A DNA stretch of 64,000 bases from VRUE01 sp963697695. GTDB lineage: Bacteria > Actinomycetota > Thermoleophilia > Solirubrobacterales > 70-9. Below are positions 1 to 7,968 of this stretch, one piece after another (the first letter of the stretch is position 1; every line of letters begins with the position of its first letter). Below the pieces are notes generated by a model. The model was not told the origin of the DNA. It saw only the letters and a program-made list of their open reading frames with translations, and did not search any database. The stretch spans positions 1,054,001 through 1,118,000 of the forward strand of contig OY969094.1 of the NCBI GenBank assembly GCA_963697695.1, read 5' to 3'. A program made the position numbers and the translations under genes.

Positions 1-1
1 C

Positions 2-1381
2 CCATTCCTCACCGTGCCCAACGTCGACGCGGGCGGCGAGCGGGGACTGCTCTCGATCGCCTTCCCGCCGGACTACGCCAGTAGTGGCCTCTTCTACGTC
101 TTCACCGTGGCCAAAGCCGCCGACGCCTTCGGCGGGGCTCCGGGAGACCTGCGGATCCTCGAGTACGAACGCTCGGCCGGGGATCCCGACCTGGCGGATG
201 CCGGATCCGCCCGCCTCGTCTTCGCCCAGAGCCACTCGGCCGGCAACCACAACGGGGGCCAGCTCGCCTTCGGCCCCGACGACCTCCTCTACGTCACGAT
301 CGGCGACAACGCGAACTCGGCCAACGCCCAGGACCTGAGCAATGTCCTCGGCAAGGTGCTGCGGATCGACCCCGACCCACCTGGCGGAGTCGGGTTCGGC
401 ATACCGCCGACCAACCCGTTCGTCGGCACGCCCGGCGCGAAAGGCGAGATTTATGCCTGGGGACTGCGCAACCCCTTCCGCGCCTCGTTCGCCCCCGACG
501 GTTCCCTTGTGCTTCCGGACGTCGGCCAGGGCAGCTGGGAGGAGGTCAACGCCGGCAACCTGGCGGGCGCAAATCTCGGCTGGCCGACCTGCGAGGGCAT
601 CTGCACCTCGCCGCAGCCGACGCTGACCGACCCCGTCTTCCAGTACGCGCACGGATCAACTCCGGAAACGACGACCGGCTGCGCGATCATCGGCGGCTAC
701 GTCGTCCGCGACGCGACCGTGCCCAGCCTCTTCGGCCGCTACCTCTACGGCGATCTCTGCCGCTCCGACCTGCGTACGCTCGACCTCGCCGTCCCCGGGG
801 CGGACCCGAAACCGGCCGGCCTCTCCCTTCCCGACCCGGGAGAAAGCCTGCTCAGCTTCGGTGAGGACTCGACCGGCAGGGTCTACGTGCTGACAAGCGA
901 GAACGCCTACCGCGTCGTCGCCGGCAAAGCGGAAGAAGAAGGCCCCGGCGAACCCGGGCCCGGCGAGCCGAAAGACCCGGGAGGAACGCCCGGCAAACCC
1001 GGGCCCGCAAAAGCCGGCAGCGTCCCGGCTCAACAGGGACTCGCCAACGCTCTGGCCCTTTCAGGGGACCGGCAGAGGCTGCGAGGCTACGTCGAGGTCG
1101 CCGCGACATGCTCCAAGGCCTGCACGCTGCGCGCCACCGGCACGATCAGCTTCCGGGCACCCTCCTCGCAGCTGGCCAGCGTCGGCTTGAGAGCGGGCTC
1201 GGGCGCAGTCGAGGCCGGCGCGAGCACCGCGGTGCGGCCGAGGCTGCGGCCCCGGCTGCTGAGACGGGCACGGAACGCCCTCGAATCCGGCCACGCGGTG
1301 CACGCCCAGATTGAGGTTCGCGCCACCGACAGCAGCGGCGACGCAACCCGCCAGACGGTTCAGCTCAAGCTGACCCCCTAA
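2..1381 (+). CDS. PQQ-dependent sugar dehydrogenase (GSDH family), 5' truncated by window edge
   Basis: Soluble quinoprotein aldose/sorbosone dehydrogenase-like six-bladed propeller, probably exported, oxidising sugars or polyols with PQQ. The reading frame is open to base 2, so the first GTG (14) is internal and the signal peptide lies outside the window. Family hallmarks are visible: GNHNGGQLAFGPDD (the active-site His region), YAWGLRNPFRASF, GQGSWEEVN, and the GGYVVRD / YLYGDLC strands near the end of the propeller. After about residue 310 there is a Gly/Pro/Glu-rich linker and a C-terminal beta-rich domain of about 110 residues that I do not recognise. Its last 17 bases overlap convergently with the multicopper oxidase gene. 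Family assignment is firm; the substrate is unknown. Confidence 0.88.
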   Translation, partial: PFLTVPNVDAGGERGLLSIAFPPDYASSGLFYVFTVAKAADAFGGAPGDLRILEYERSAGDPDLADAGSARLVFAQSHSAGNHNGGQLAFGPDDLLYVTIGDNANSANAQDLSNVLGKVLRIDPDPPGGVGFGIPPTNPFVGTPGAKGEIYAWGLRNPFRASFAPDGSLVLPDVGQGSWEEVNAGNLAGANLGWPTCEGICTSPQPTLTDPVFQYAHGSTPETTTGCAIIGGYVVRDATVPSLFGRYLYGDLCRSDLRTLDLAVPGADPKPAGLSLPDPGESLLSFGEDSTGRVYVLTSENAYRVVAGKAEEEGPGEPGPGEPKDPGGTPGKPGPAKAGSVPAQQGLANALALSGDRQRLRGYVEVAATCSKACTLRATGTISFRAPSSQLASVGLRAGSGAVEAGASTAVRPRLRPRLLRRARNALESGHAVHAQIEVRATDSSGDATRQTVQLKLTP

Positions 1382-2945
1382 GCGCGGGCACGACCTCGAA
1401 CTGCGACATCAGGCCGTGGTCCTCGTGGTCGAGCATGTGGCAGTGGACGACGAACTTGCCGGTGTAGTCGGAGAAATGGCCGGCGAGGAGGATGCGTTCG
1501 CCGGGGTAGAGGAAAAAGGTGTCCTTGAGGCAGTCCTCCCAGGGCGGCGGCGGCTTGCCGTTGCGGGAGAGCAGGTACCAGTCGGTGTGGTGGAGGTGCA
1601 TCAGGTGGGCGACCTTGGTGCGGTTGACGATCTCCCAGGTCTCGGTCGTGCCGAGAGCCGGGTGGGCCTCCGCACGGGCCGGGTTGAAGGTCTTGCCGTT
1701 GATCAGCCAGGTCGTCTTGAAGAGACCGCCGATCGAGATCGTCCAGGTGCGGTCGGGTTCGCGCTTCGCCTCCTTAGCCCAGCGCGGCAGGGGCCGCAGC
1801 GAGCGGGGCACGCGCGTCCGGTCGAGCACGCGTCCGGAGCCCACCCGGAACTGCATCAGGGCGCCGACGTAGGGCAGCGAGCCCATGCCGCGCCTGCCGT
1901 CGTGGCGGTGGCCGCTGCGCAGCTCCAGCTCCGTGCCGGCGGCGCCGGAGAAGTCGACCACCACCTCGGCCCGCTCCCCCGGCCCCAGCAGCAGCTGCCG
2001 TCGCCGCACCGGCCTCGGCATCAGGCCGCTGTCGGTGCCGATCTGGGTCAGCGGCGCCCCGTTGGAGAGGAAGAGGTTGTAGGGGCGGAAGTGCGAGGCG
2101 TTGAGGATGCGCAGGCGATAGCGCCGGGTGCCGACGTGGTGGTGCGGCAGGTAGGCCCCGTTGACCAGTGCGTAGTGGCCGACCACGCCGTCGTTCGGCG
2201 GCCGCCGGCCGCTGAACGGATCGGTGAGCTGGTTGTGCCGGTCGAACGAGCGGTCGGAGATCATCAGGGGGATGTCGCGCTCCCCCGCCGGCAGCGGCAG
2301 GTTTTCCTCGAACTCGTCGTCGACGATCCACATCCCCGCCAGGCCGCGCCAGATGTTCTGGGCCGTGTGGTCGAGGCGATGGTCGTGGTACCACTGGAAG
2401 GCGGCGCGCTCGGGACGCCCGCCCTCGATCAGGTCATAGACGTATGTCTTCCGACCTCCCGGCCCGATCAGCTGGTCGTTGCCCGACTGGCGCGGCGAGA
2501 GCCCGCGCGGAACGTCGCAGTAGAAGGAGCGAGGATGAAGGCGCGTGAGGCCGCCGGGCTGCCCGTCGAACTCCGTCCGGTTGTGGCCCCCGTGCAGATG
2601 GACGCTCAGCTCACCGGCATCGGGTGGCAGCCGGTGGTGGAAGGTGACCCTGGTGCGCTTGCCGGCCGGGCGCCTGATCGTCGGCCCCGGAAAGGTGCCG
2701 CCGAAGGTCCACATCCTCGTCTTCTCGCCAGGCAGGACCTGGACGCCGGCCTCGCGGATCGGGATCTCGAGATCGGAGCCATCGAGGACGGTGGGGATCG
2801 GCAGCGCGGCTCTGAACGGCGTCAGCGCACGCGCCTGCGACTGCCCTTCCCCGAGGAGAGGCAGCGCGCCCGACCGCAGCTCAAACGGCAGCAGCGAGGC
2901 GAGGGCGCCGCCGCCGAGGACGCCGAGAAAGGCTCGGCGTCCCAG
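1365..2945 (-). CDS. multicopper oxidase (CotA/bilirubin-oxidase type) with Tat signal; probable CTG start
   Basis: Three-cupredoxin-domain laccase-like enzyme that couples oxidation of organics or metal ions to O2 reduction. All copper ligands are visible: HLHGGH, WYHDH, HLMHLHH and HCHMLDHEDHGLM (type 1 Cys, His and axial Met). The first ATG in frame (2714) falls at FPGPTI and would delete the first cupredoxin strand. The frame stays open upstream and encodes a twin-arginine leader (GRRAFLGVLGGGALASLLPF) followed by LPIPTVL, typical of the mature N-terminus. No ATG, GTG or TTG exists between the upstream stop and 2714; CTG at 2945 gives MGRRAFLG and has AGGAG 15 bases upstream. It follows the cupredoxin gene in one operon. 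Start is inferred; the family is secure. Confidence 0.85.
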   Translation of the reverse strand: MGRRAFLGVLGGGALASLLPFELRSGALPLLGEGQSQARALTPFRAALPIPTVLDGSDLEIPIREAGVQVLPGEKTRMWTFGGTFPGPTIRRPAGKRTRVTFHHRLPPDAGELSVHLHGGHNRTEFDGQPGGLTRLHPRSFYCDVPRGLSPRQSGNDQLIGPGGRKTYVYDLIEGGRPERAAFQWYHDHRLDHTAQNIWRGLAGMWIVDDEFEENLPLPAGERDIPLMISDRSFDRHNQLTDPFSGRRPPNDGVVGHYALVNGAYLPHHHVGTRRYRLRILNASHFRPYNLFLSNGAPLTQIGTDSGLMPRPVRRRQLLLGPGERAEVVVDFSGAAGTELELRSGHRHDGRRGMGSLPYVGALMQFRVGSGRVLDRTRVPRSLRPLPRWAKEAKREPDRTWTISIGGLFKTTWLINGKTFNPARAEAHPALGTTETWEIVNRTKVAHLMHLHHTDWYLLSRNGKPPPPWEDCLKDTFFLYPGERILLAGHFSDYTGKFVVHCHMLDHEDHGLMSQFEVVPALRGSA

Positions 2946-2979
2946 GCGTGGCGAAAGTGACTCCTGACCAGACGTCTCT

Positions 2980-3576
2980 CTAGCCGCCGGGCTGGACCGT
3001 GATCTTGCCCTGCATGAAGGAGTGGACCGCGCAGATGTAATACAGCGTGACCGGTCCCGCTGAGACGTCAGCCGTCACCTGCTGGACGATCGAAGTCCCG
3101 GGTTTTTCGCCCGTGAACCAGGAGTCGCCCTTCTTGCTGACGGTTCCCTCGGTGTCCCAGCCCGGGGCACCGGCCTTGGCGGGGTTCTGTTTCACCGGCC
3201 CGTTGCCTTTGACGCCGTGCCAGCCGGCGATCGCCTGGCAGATGTGGTTTTTGGTGAAGCAGAGCTGGCGTGTTTTCGGAGTTTTCGGCAGCGACTCCTG
3301 TGTCACCAGCGAGAAGGTGTGAGGGCCGACCTGTTTGGGGTTCGACTTGTTGACGATCGTCAGATCTTCGCCGGCGAAGATCGTTTTGGGACCCTCGAAG
3401 CGCATCCCACCTTTGTCGGCCTTCATGAAGATCGTGTTCGCTGCGGCGGTAGCGCCGGGGGTTGGCGATTCCGGCCCATAGGGCGCAGCGACCGCTACGG
3501 CAGCGAGGACGAGAGATGCCACCAGCGCGAGCGTGACCGCTGCTCTTGCCGGCGCCCAACGAGAAAGACGCTTCAA
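2980..3576 (-). CDS. secreted cupredoxin (plastocyanin/azurin-like blue copper protein)
   Basis: Small exported electron carrier of 198 residues. An N-terminal signal peptide (positively charged start, then VTLALVASLVLAAVAVAA) precedes a cupredoxin fold with the type 1 copper ligands GPHTF (first His) and CAVHSFMQG (Cys-x2-His-x2-Met). A large insertion carrying CFTKNHIC and a GWHG segment lies between the two, longer than in classical plastocyanins. It is transcribed just before the multicopper oxidase (about 35 bases apart), so it is probably the physiological electron donor or a copper chaperone for that enzyme. The family is clear, the partner role is inferred from linkage. Confidence 0.85.
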   Translation of the reverse strand: MKRLSRWAPARAAVTLALVASLVLAAVAVAAPYGPESPTPGATAAANTIFMKADKGGMRFEGPKTIFAGEDLTIVNKSNPKQVGPHTFSLVTQESLPKTPKTRQLCFTKNHICQAIAGWHGVKGNGPVKQNPAKAGAPGWDTEGTVSKKGDSWFTGEKPGTSIVQQVTADVSAGPVTLYYICAVHSFMQGKITVQPGG

Positions 3577-3690
3577 CTTGAACTCCCCTTTCAGTAGCCG
3601 GGCCCCCGCAGCGCAGCCTGGACGAATGATGGACCGGCAACTTAGTAAGGACCGGGCTGTGTATCAAGGGCACCCCTTAGGCTCGGCTCG

Positions 3691-4011
3691 ATGACCGAGT
3701 ACGTCCAGGTGCTGACGACGGCCGGCTCGGAGGAGGAGGCCGAGCTGCTCAGCACCGCTCTGGTCGACCGCCACCTCGCCGCCTGCGTCCAGATCGTCGG
3801 CCCGATCCGCAGCCGCTACCGCTGGCAGGGCGCGATCGAGGAGGAGCGTGAGTGGCAATGCCTGGTGAAGACCGAGGCCGCCAAGTACCCCGAGGTCGAG
3901 GCGGCGATCCGCGAGCTCCACTCCTACGACGAGCCCGAGATCCTCGCGATCCCGGTCCTCGCCGGCAGCGCCGGCTACCTCGCCTGGGTCAGCGAGAACG
4001 TCGACGATTAG
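3691..4011 (+). CDS. cutA: CutA1 divalent-cation tolerance protein
   Basis: 106-residue trimeric CutA1-fold protein linked to divalent metal (copper) tolerance in other bacteria. The family pattern is present end to end: TTAGSEEEAELLSTALVDRHLAACVQI is split by the conserved LAACV, then SRYRWQGAIEE, and a C-terminal AIRELHSYDEPEILAIPV. Length is exactly that of the family. It lies divergently from the cupredoxin/multicopper oxidase operon, separated by 114 bases, which fits a local copper theme. It overlaps the convergent ABC permease gene by four bases. Confidence 0.93.
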   Translation: MTEYVQVLTTAGSEEEAELLSTALVDRHLAACVQIVGPIRSRYRWQGAIEEEREWQCLVKTEAAKYPEVEAAIRELHSYDEPEILAIPVLAGSAGYLAWVSENVDD

Positions 4012-4775
4012 GCGCGCAGGCGATAGCCCCTCTTGAAGAGGCGCAGGTTGACGAAGAAGATCGCCGCCGTCGCCGCGGTGAGGGCGAGCAGCGAGAGGGC
4101 GATGCTGACTTCGGTGTAGCCGACGAAGCCGTAGCGGACCAGATTGATCATGTAGAAGATCGGGTTGAAGTGGGTCAGGGTCTGGAACGGCTCGGGCAGC
4201 AGGGTGGCGGAGTAGAAGACGCCGCCGAGGAAGATCAGCGGCTGCAGGACGAAGGTCTGGGCGAAGGCGACGTCGTCGAACTGCTCGGCCCGCACGCCGA
4301 TCAGCACCCCGAGCTGGGAGAAGAAGAAGCCGACCAGGAAGAGCGCCGGGATCAGCACCAGCACGTGGTCGACCGGAAGGTCGACCAGGAACGAGGAAGC
4401 GATGAAGGTCAGTCCGGCGACGAGCAGGCCGCGCATGAAGCCGCCGAGCGAGAAGGCGAGCAGCAGCTCCATCGGCGAGGCGGGCGAGGAGAGCTGGTCC
4501 TGGATCGCCCCCTGGAACTTCTGCTGGAGGATCGATGAGGAGTTGTTGGCGAAGGCGTTGATCGACCAGGCCATCATGATCAGGCCGGGGATGACGAAGA
4601 CGACGTAGTCGATCCCGTGCAGCTTGTCGATTCGCGAGCCGAGCGCGGCGCCGAAGACGGAGATGTAGAGGAAGGTTTCGAGCAGCGGCGCGCCGATCGT
4701 CTGCTTCTTGATCTTCATGAAGCGGTTGACCTCGCGCCGCCAGAGCGTCGCGAAGCGGATCTGCGCGGCGCTCAC
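4008..4775 (-). CDS. ABC-2 type transporter permease (DrrB-like)
   Basis: 255-residue integral membrane subunit of an exporter, with about six hydrophobic segments (for example ISVFGAALGS, DYVVFVIPGLIMMAWSI, LALSLLALTAATAAIFFVNL) and the ABC-2 signature region around YSATLLPEPFQTLTHFNPIFYMINLVRYGFVG. The start codon overlaps the stop of the ATPase gene by four bases (4772-4775), so the two are translationally coupled. Together they resemble daunorubicin-type or lipid exporters; nothing in sequence fixes the substrate. Confidence 0.9.
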   Translation of the reverse strand: MSAAQIRFATLWRREVNRFMKIKKQTIGAPLLETFLYISVFGAALGSRIDKLHGIDYVVFVIPGLIMMAWSINAFANNSSSILQQKFQGAIQDQLSSPASPMELLLAFSLGGFMRGLLVAGLTFIASSFLVDLPVDHVLVLIPALFLVGFFFSQLGVLIGVRAEQFDDVAFAQTFVLQPLIFLGGVFYSATLLPEPFQTLTHFNPIFYMINLVRYGFVGYTEVSIALSLLALTAATAAIFFVNLRLFKRGYRLRA

Positions 4776-5542
4776 TGGGCGGTGACCTCGATGTGCGAGC
4801 GCGAGAGCTCTTTGCGCCCGACCAGCGCCAGGTAGGCGTCCTCGAGGTTGGCGACGTCGTAGCGCTCGGCCAGCTCGGCGCTGGTCCCCTCACCGACGAT
4901 CTGGCCTTCGTTGATGAAGGCGATCCGGTCGCAGAGCTGCTCGGCCTCCTCGATGTAGTGGGTGGTGAGCAGGATCGCCGTCCCCTCCTGGTTGATCCGC
5001 TGCACGTAGTGCCAGAGCTCCAGTCGCAGCTCGACGTCGACGCCGGCGGTCGGCTCGTCGAGGATCAGCAGGCGCGGCCGGTGCATCATCGCCCGGGCCA
5101 GGATCGCCCGCCGCTTCATCCCGCCGGAGAGCGTGCGGGTGCGCTCCGTGCGCTTGTCGGTCAGCGAGAAGGTCTCCAGCAGCTCCTCGGTCCGTTCGCG
5201 GCGTTCGCGCTTGGGCATGCCGAAGTAGCCGCCGTGGAAGTCGAGCGTCTCCTCGACCGTGAGGAACCAGTCGAGGTTCAGCTCCTGCGGCGCCAGTCCG
5301 ACCGCCTGCCGCGCCTCGGTGTAGTCGCCGATCGCGTCGTGCCCGAAGACCCGGATCTCGCCTGAGGTGGGCTGTGCCAGACCGGTCGCGCAGTGGATCA
5401 GGGTCGACTTGCCGGCGCCGTTCGGTCCCAGCAGAGCGAACAGCTCCCCCGGCGCGATGTCCATCGAGACGCCGCGCAGGGCCTCCACCCCGGTGGGGTA
5501 GCGCTTGACCAGATTCTCGATGCGAAGGGCCGCCTCTGACAC
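4772..5542 (-). CDS. ABC transporter ATP-binding protein (DrrA-like)
   Basis: Nucleotide-binding subunit paired with the following permease. Walker A GPNGAGKST at about residue 39, Q-loop LAPQELN, signature LSGGMKRR, Walker B LLILDEPTAGVD and the switch His in TTHYIEEAEQL are all intact. Of 256 residues, the last about 40 form the short C-terminal extension usual in DrrA/CcmA-type exporters. First gene of a two-gene operon; it is preceded by the SDR gene on the same strand with 31 bases between, so a longer operon (CMD-like, SDR, ATPase, permease) is possible. Confidence 0.93.
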   Translation of the reverse strand: MSEAALRIENLVKRYPTGVEALRGVSMDIAPGELFALLGPNGAGKSTLIHCATGLAQPTSGEIRVFGHDAIGDYTEARQAVGLAPQELNLDWFLTVEETLDFHGGYFGMPKRERRERTEELLETFSLTDKRTERTRTLSGGMKRRAILARAMMHRPRLLILDEPTAGVDVELRLELWHYVQRINQEGTAILLTTHYIEEAEQLCDRIAFINEGQIVGEGTSAELAERYDVANLEDAYLALVGRKELSRSHIEVTAQ

Positions 5543-5573
5543 GGCGACAAACCTAGAGGACGCTCGCTGCCGA

Positions 5574-6422
5574 CTACCGGGCAGCCCGGTTGAGTTCGCG
5601 GTTCATCACCCGCATGATCAGCTCGTAGGGAGGTGAGAACTTGCGTTGCCACCAGTGCAGGAGACGGCCGTCGGGCGAGGTGAAGACCATGTAGCGGTTC
5701 CGTTCGACCGCCTCGAGGATCTTCTTGGCGACGTGCTCGGGGCTGACCGCGCGCCGCTCGAAGAGGGCGACGAGGCGGCGGATCTTCGGGCTCTCGCGAT
5801 CGACCCCGACGATGTCCACCGTCTCGACCAGCGGCGTCTTCACCGCACCGGGGCAGACCAGGCTGACGCCGATCCGGTTCTTGCGCAGGTCGAAGCGCAG
5901 CACCTCCGAGACGCCGCGCAGGCCGAACTTGCTGGCGCTGTAGGGAGCATGCCAGGGCAGACCGAAGAGGCCGGCGACCGAGGCGACGTTGACGACGTGC
6001 CCGCCGCGGCGGGCCTCGATCATCGGCGGTACGAAGCACTCGAGGACGCTGATCGGCCCCATCAGGTTGATCTCGATCGTGCGCCGCCAGTGCTCGTGTT
6101 CGAGCTGCTCGATTTTGCCCCAGGTCGAGATCCCGGCGATGTTCATCACCACGTCCATGCTGCCGTGCGCGGAGTGGACCTCCTCGGCGAAGGCGACGAC
6201 GGCGTCGTGGTCGCGGACGTCCAGAGCTTTGCTGTGGCCCACCTTGCCGCCGGCGCGGGCGATCTCCTCCGCGACGCCTTCCAGCTTCTCGGCCTGGACG
6301 TCGGTGAGAAACACTTCCGCGCCCTTTGCCGAGGCGGCTATCGCCGTCGCCCGCCCGATCCCGCTCGCGGCGCCGGTGATCAGGCAGCGCTTGCCCGCCA
6401 GGTCTCGGATCCCGACCTTCAC
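5574..6422 (-). CDS. short-chain dehydrogenase/reductase
   Basis: Classical SDR of 282 residues. The Rossmann motif TGAASGIG follows LAGKRCLI near the N-terminus, with NIAG, the catalytic Ser region VNVASVAG and the YSASK catalytic Tyr/Lys. The C-terminal extension (KKILEAVERNRYMVFTSPDGRLLHWWQRK) is characteristic of a large actinobacterial group of unspecific SDRs. I place the start at GTG 6422, which overlaps the stop of the upstream gene by four bases (GTGA); the frame is open further upstream but that part is antisense-like shadow of the neighbour. Substrate unknown. Confidence 0.9.
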   Translation of the reverse strand: MKVGIRDLAGKRCLITGAASGIGRATAIAASAKGAEVFLTDVQAEKLEGVAEEIARAGGKVGHSKALDVRDHDAVVAFAEEVHSAHGSMDVVMNIAGISTWGKIEQLEHEHWRRTIEINLMGPISVLECFVPPMIEARRGGHVVNVASVAGLFGLPWHAPYSASKFGLRGVSEVLRFDLRKNRIGVSLVCPGAVKTPLVETVDIVGVDRESPKIRRLVALFERRAVSPEHVAKKILEAVERNRYMVFTSPDGRLLHWWQRKFSPPYELIMRVMNRELNRAAR

Positions 6423-6973
6423 AGGCGCACCGGCCGCTCGGGCTCGACCCGAAGTGTGTTGAGGGTCATCGCCAGCATCTCGTAATGGCCGATCAGCATG
6501 CAGAGCTCGATCAGGCGGACCTCGTCGAGGTGGCGGCTCAGCTCGGCCCAGAGCTCGTCGCCGATCTTCCCCTCCTCGTGCATCGCGTCGGCAGCACGAA
6601 GTAGCAGCACCTGGCGCTCGGACCAGCCGGGCGCCTCGGCGCCGGTACGGACCCGCGTGATCTCCTCCTCGCTGAGACCTGCCCGCTTGCCCATGCGCTC
6701 GTGCTGGCTCCACTCGTAGTCGCTGCCGCTGTTGTGGGCGACGCGGAGGATGACCAGCTCGGTCTCCTCGCGCGGCAGCTTGCCGCCCGGCATCAGGGCG
6801 CCGGCGAACCAGAGCCAGCGCCGGAAGAGACGGCGGTTGCGACCAAGGGTGGTGAAGATCCGCGGTGGCTCGCCGCGCGTGGCGAGACCGGCGACCTTGG
6901 CGATGCCGAAATTGAGCCAGCCGAGCTGGCGCCGGTCTCCGGGTGCGATGCGGGGACCCCTGCCCGTCTCCAT
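6419..6973 (-). CDS. carboxymuconolactone decarboxylase (CMD/AhpD-like) family protein
   Basis: 184-residue all-helical protein of the CMD family. The core ETELVILRVAHNSGSDYEWSQHE is recognisable, followed by RAADAMHEEGKI and the C-terminal helices. The redox CxxC/Cys-His pair of AhpD peroxidases is absent (Ser-Asp-Tyr at that place), so peroxidase activity is unlikely. This is the cysteine-less actinobacterial subgroup often found beside SDRs and steroid or aromatic degradation genes. Translationally coupled to the SDR (four-base overlap). Function not known. Confidence 0.82.
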   Translation of the reverse strand: METGRGPRIAPGDRRQLGWLNFGIAKVAGLATRGEPPRIFTTLGRNRRLFRRWLWFAGALMPGGKLPREETELVILRVAHNSGSDYEWSQHERMGKRAGLSEEEITRVRTGAEAPGWSERQVLLLRAADAMHEEGKIGDELWAELSRHLDEVRLIELCMLIGHYEMLAMTLNTLRVEPERPVRL

Positions 6974-7000
6974 CGACGAAAGACCGTAGCCGACCGAGGG

Positions 7001-7046
7001 CGTGTCTGAGCTAAGGGGGTCCTATGACCCCACAAAGTCAGACACG
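7001..7046. repeat. REP-like palindromic hairpin in intergenic region
   Basis: 46-base element: outer arms CGTGTCTGA (7001-7009) and TCAGACACG (7038-7046) pair perfectly, an internal loop follows, then inner arms GGGGTC (7016-7021) and GACCCC (7026-7031) around CTAT. The GTGTCTGA...GACCCC words resemble REP elements mobilised by REP-associated tyrosine transposases. It fills the gap between two divergent genes and occurs once in this window. Confidence 0.6.
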
Positions 7047-7064
7047 TCCCGTATAAGTGGGCTC

Positions 7065-7937
7065 GTGGCCCAACCGCTGCTCGCAGTCGACACGCCCTCG
7101 TTGCTCTTCCGTGCGTTTTACGCGCTGCCCGACTCGATCAAGGGACCTGACGGACGGCCGGTCAACGCCCTGCTGGGAACGGCCAACCTGATCCTGCGCG
7201 AGATCGAAAAGCACGGGCCGCGTGCGATCGTCCTCTGCTTCGGCCCCGACGCCGCGCATTACCGGACCGAGCTCTACCCCGCCTACCACGCCGAGCGCGA
7301 GGCAGCGATGCCGGACGACCTCTCGCCGCAGTTCGTCGCCAGCCGCGATTTCTTCGAGGCCTTCGGCTGGACCGTGGCATCGCACGATTCGCTCGAGGCC
7401 GACGACCTGCTCGGCACCTACGCGAAACGCGAGGCCGAGGCCGGTGGCCACGCTTTGCTGATGACCGGCGACCGCGACATGTACCAGTGCGCGAACGAGC
7501 GGGTCACTGTCCTCTACGTGAAGACCGGCAGCAAAGGCAAAGGCGCGGAAGAGGTGACGCCCGAGGGTGTGCGCGAGCGCTACGGAATCGACCCCGAGCT
7601 GGTGCCCGACTTCATCGCCCTGCGCGGCGACCCCTCCGACGGGCTGCCGGGGGCCAAAGGAGTCGGCCCGAAGACGGCGGCCGAGCTGCTGCGCCGTCAC
7701 GGCTCGCTGGAGACACTGCTCGAGAACGCGATCCGCGAGCCACGGCCGAAGCTGCGCGGGACGCTGATCGAGTCCGCCGGCGAACTGCGTGCCTTCAAGG
7801 ACATCGCGACGCTGCGCGACGCCGGCGTCGAGCCGCCGCCCGACCGCGAGACCGACTGGACAGGCGCCGCCGCGGCCGCCCGCGAGCGGGGCATGAACCG
7901 CCTCGCCGAACGGCTCGAGGAACGCCTCCCCTCCTGA
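7065..7937 (+). CDS. 5'-3' exonuclease (Pol I N-terminal domain / FEN-like)
   Basis: Stand-alone 290-residue flap-endonuclease-type nuclease acting on RNA primers or flaps. Conserved metal-binding clusters are visible: AVDTPSLLFRAFYALP, the DSLEADDLLGTYA acidic cluster, MTGDRDMYQ, and the helix-hairpin-helix region ALRGDPSDGLPGAKGVGPKTA. The frame starts at GTG 7002 within the REP-like hairpin, but homologues begin right at the AVD strand, so GTG 7065 is chosen. No polymerase domain follows; this is the separate exonuclease seen in many actinobacteria in addition to polA. Confidence 0.92.
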   Translation: MAQPLLAVDTPSLLFRAFYALPDSIKGPDGRPVNALLGTANLILREIEKHGPRAIVLCFGPDAAHYRTELYPAYHAEREAAMPDDLSPQFVASRDFFEAFGWTVASHDSLEADDLLGTYAKREAEAGGHALLMTGDRDMYQCANERVTVLYVKTGSKGKGAEEVTPEGVRERYGIDPELVPDFIALRGDPSDGLPGAKGVGPKTAAELLRRHGSLETLLENAIREPRPKLRGTLIESAGELRAFKDIATLRDAGVEPPPDRETDWTGAAAAARERGMNRLAERLEERLPS

Positions 7938-7968
7938 CTGCTCGCGGCGTGGTACTACTCAGGGTCCC

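Noticed and set aside
1416..2960. 514-codon plus-strand frame over the multicopper oxidase
   Set aside because: Antisense shadow; the minus strand carries all copper motifs.
7002..7064. N-terminal extension of the 5'-3' exonuclease from GTG 7002
   Set aside because: It is encoded by the REP-like hairpin and is absent from the family's N-terminus.
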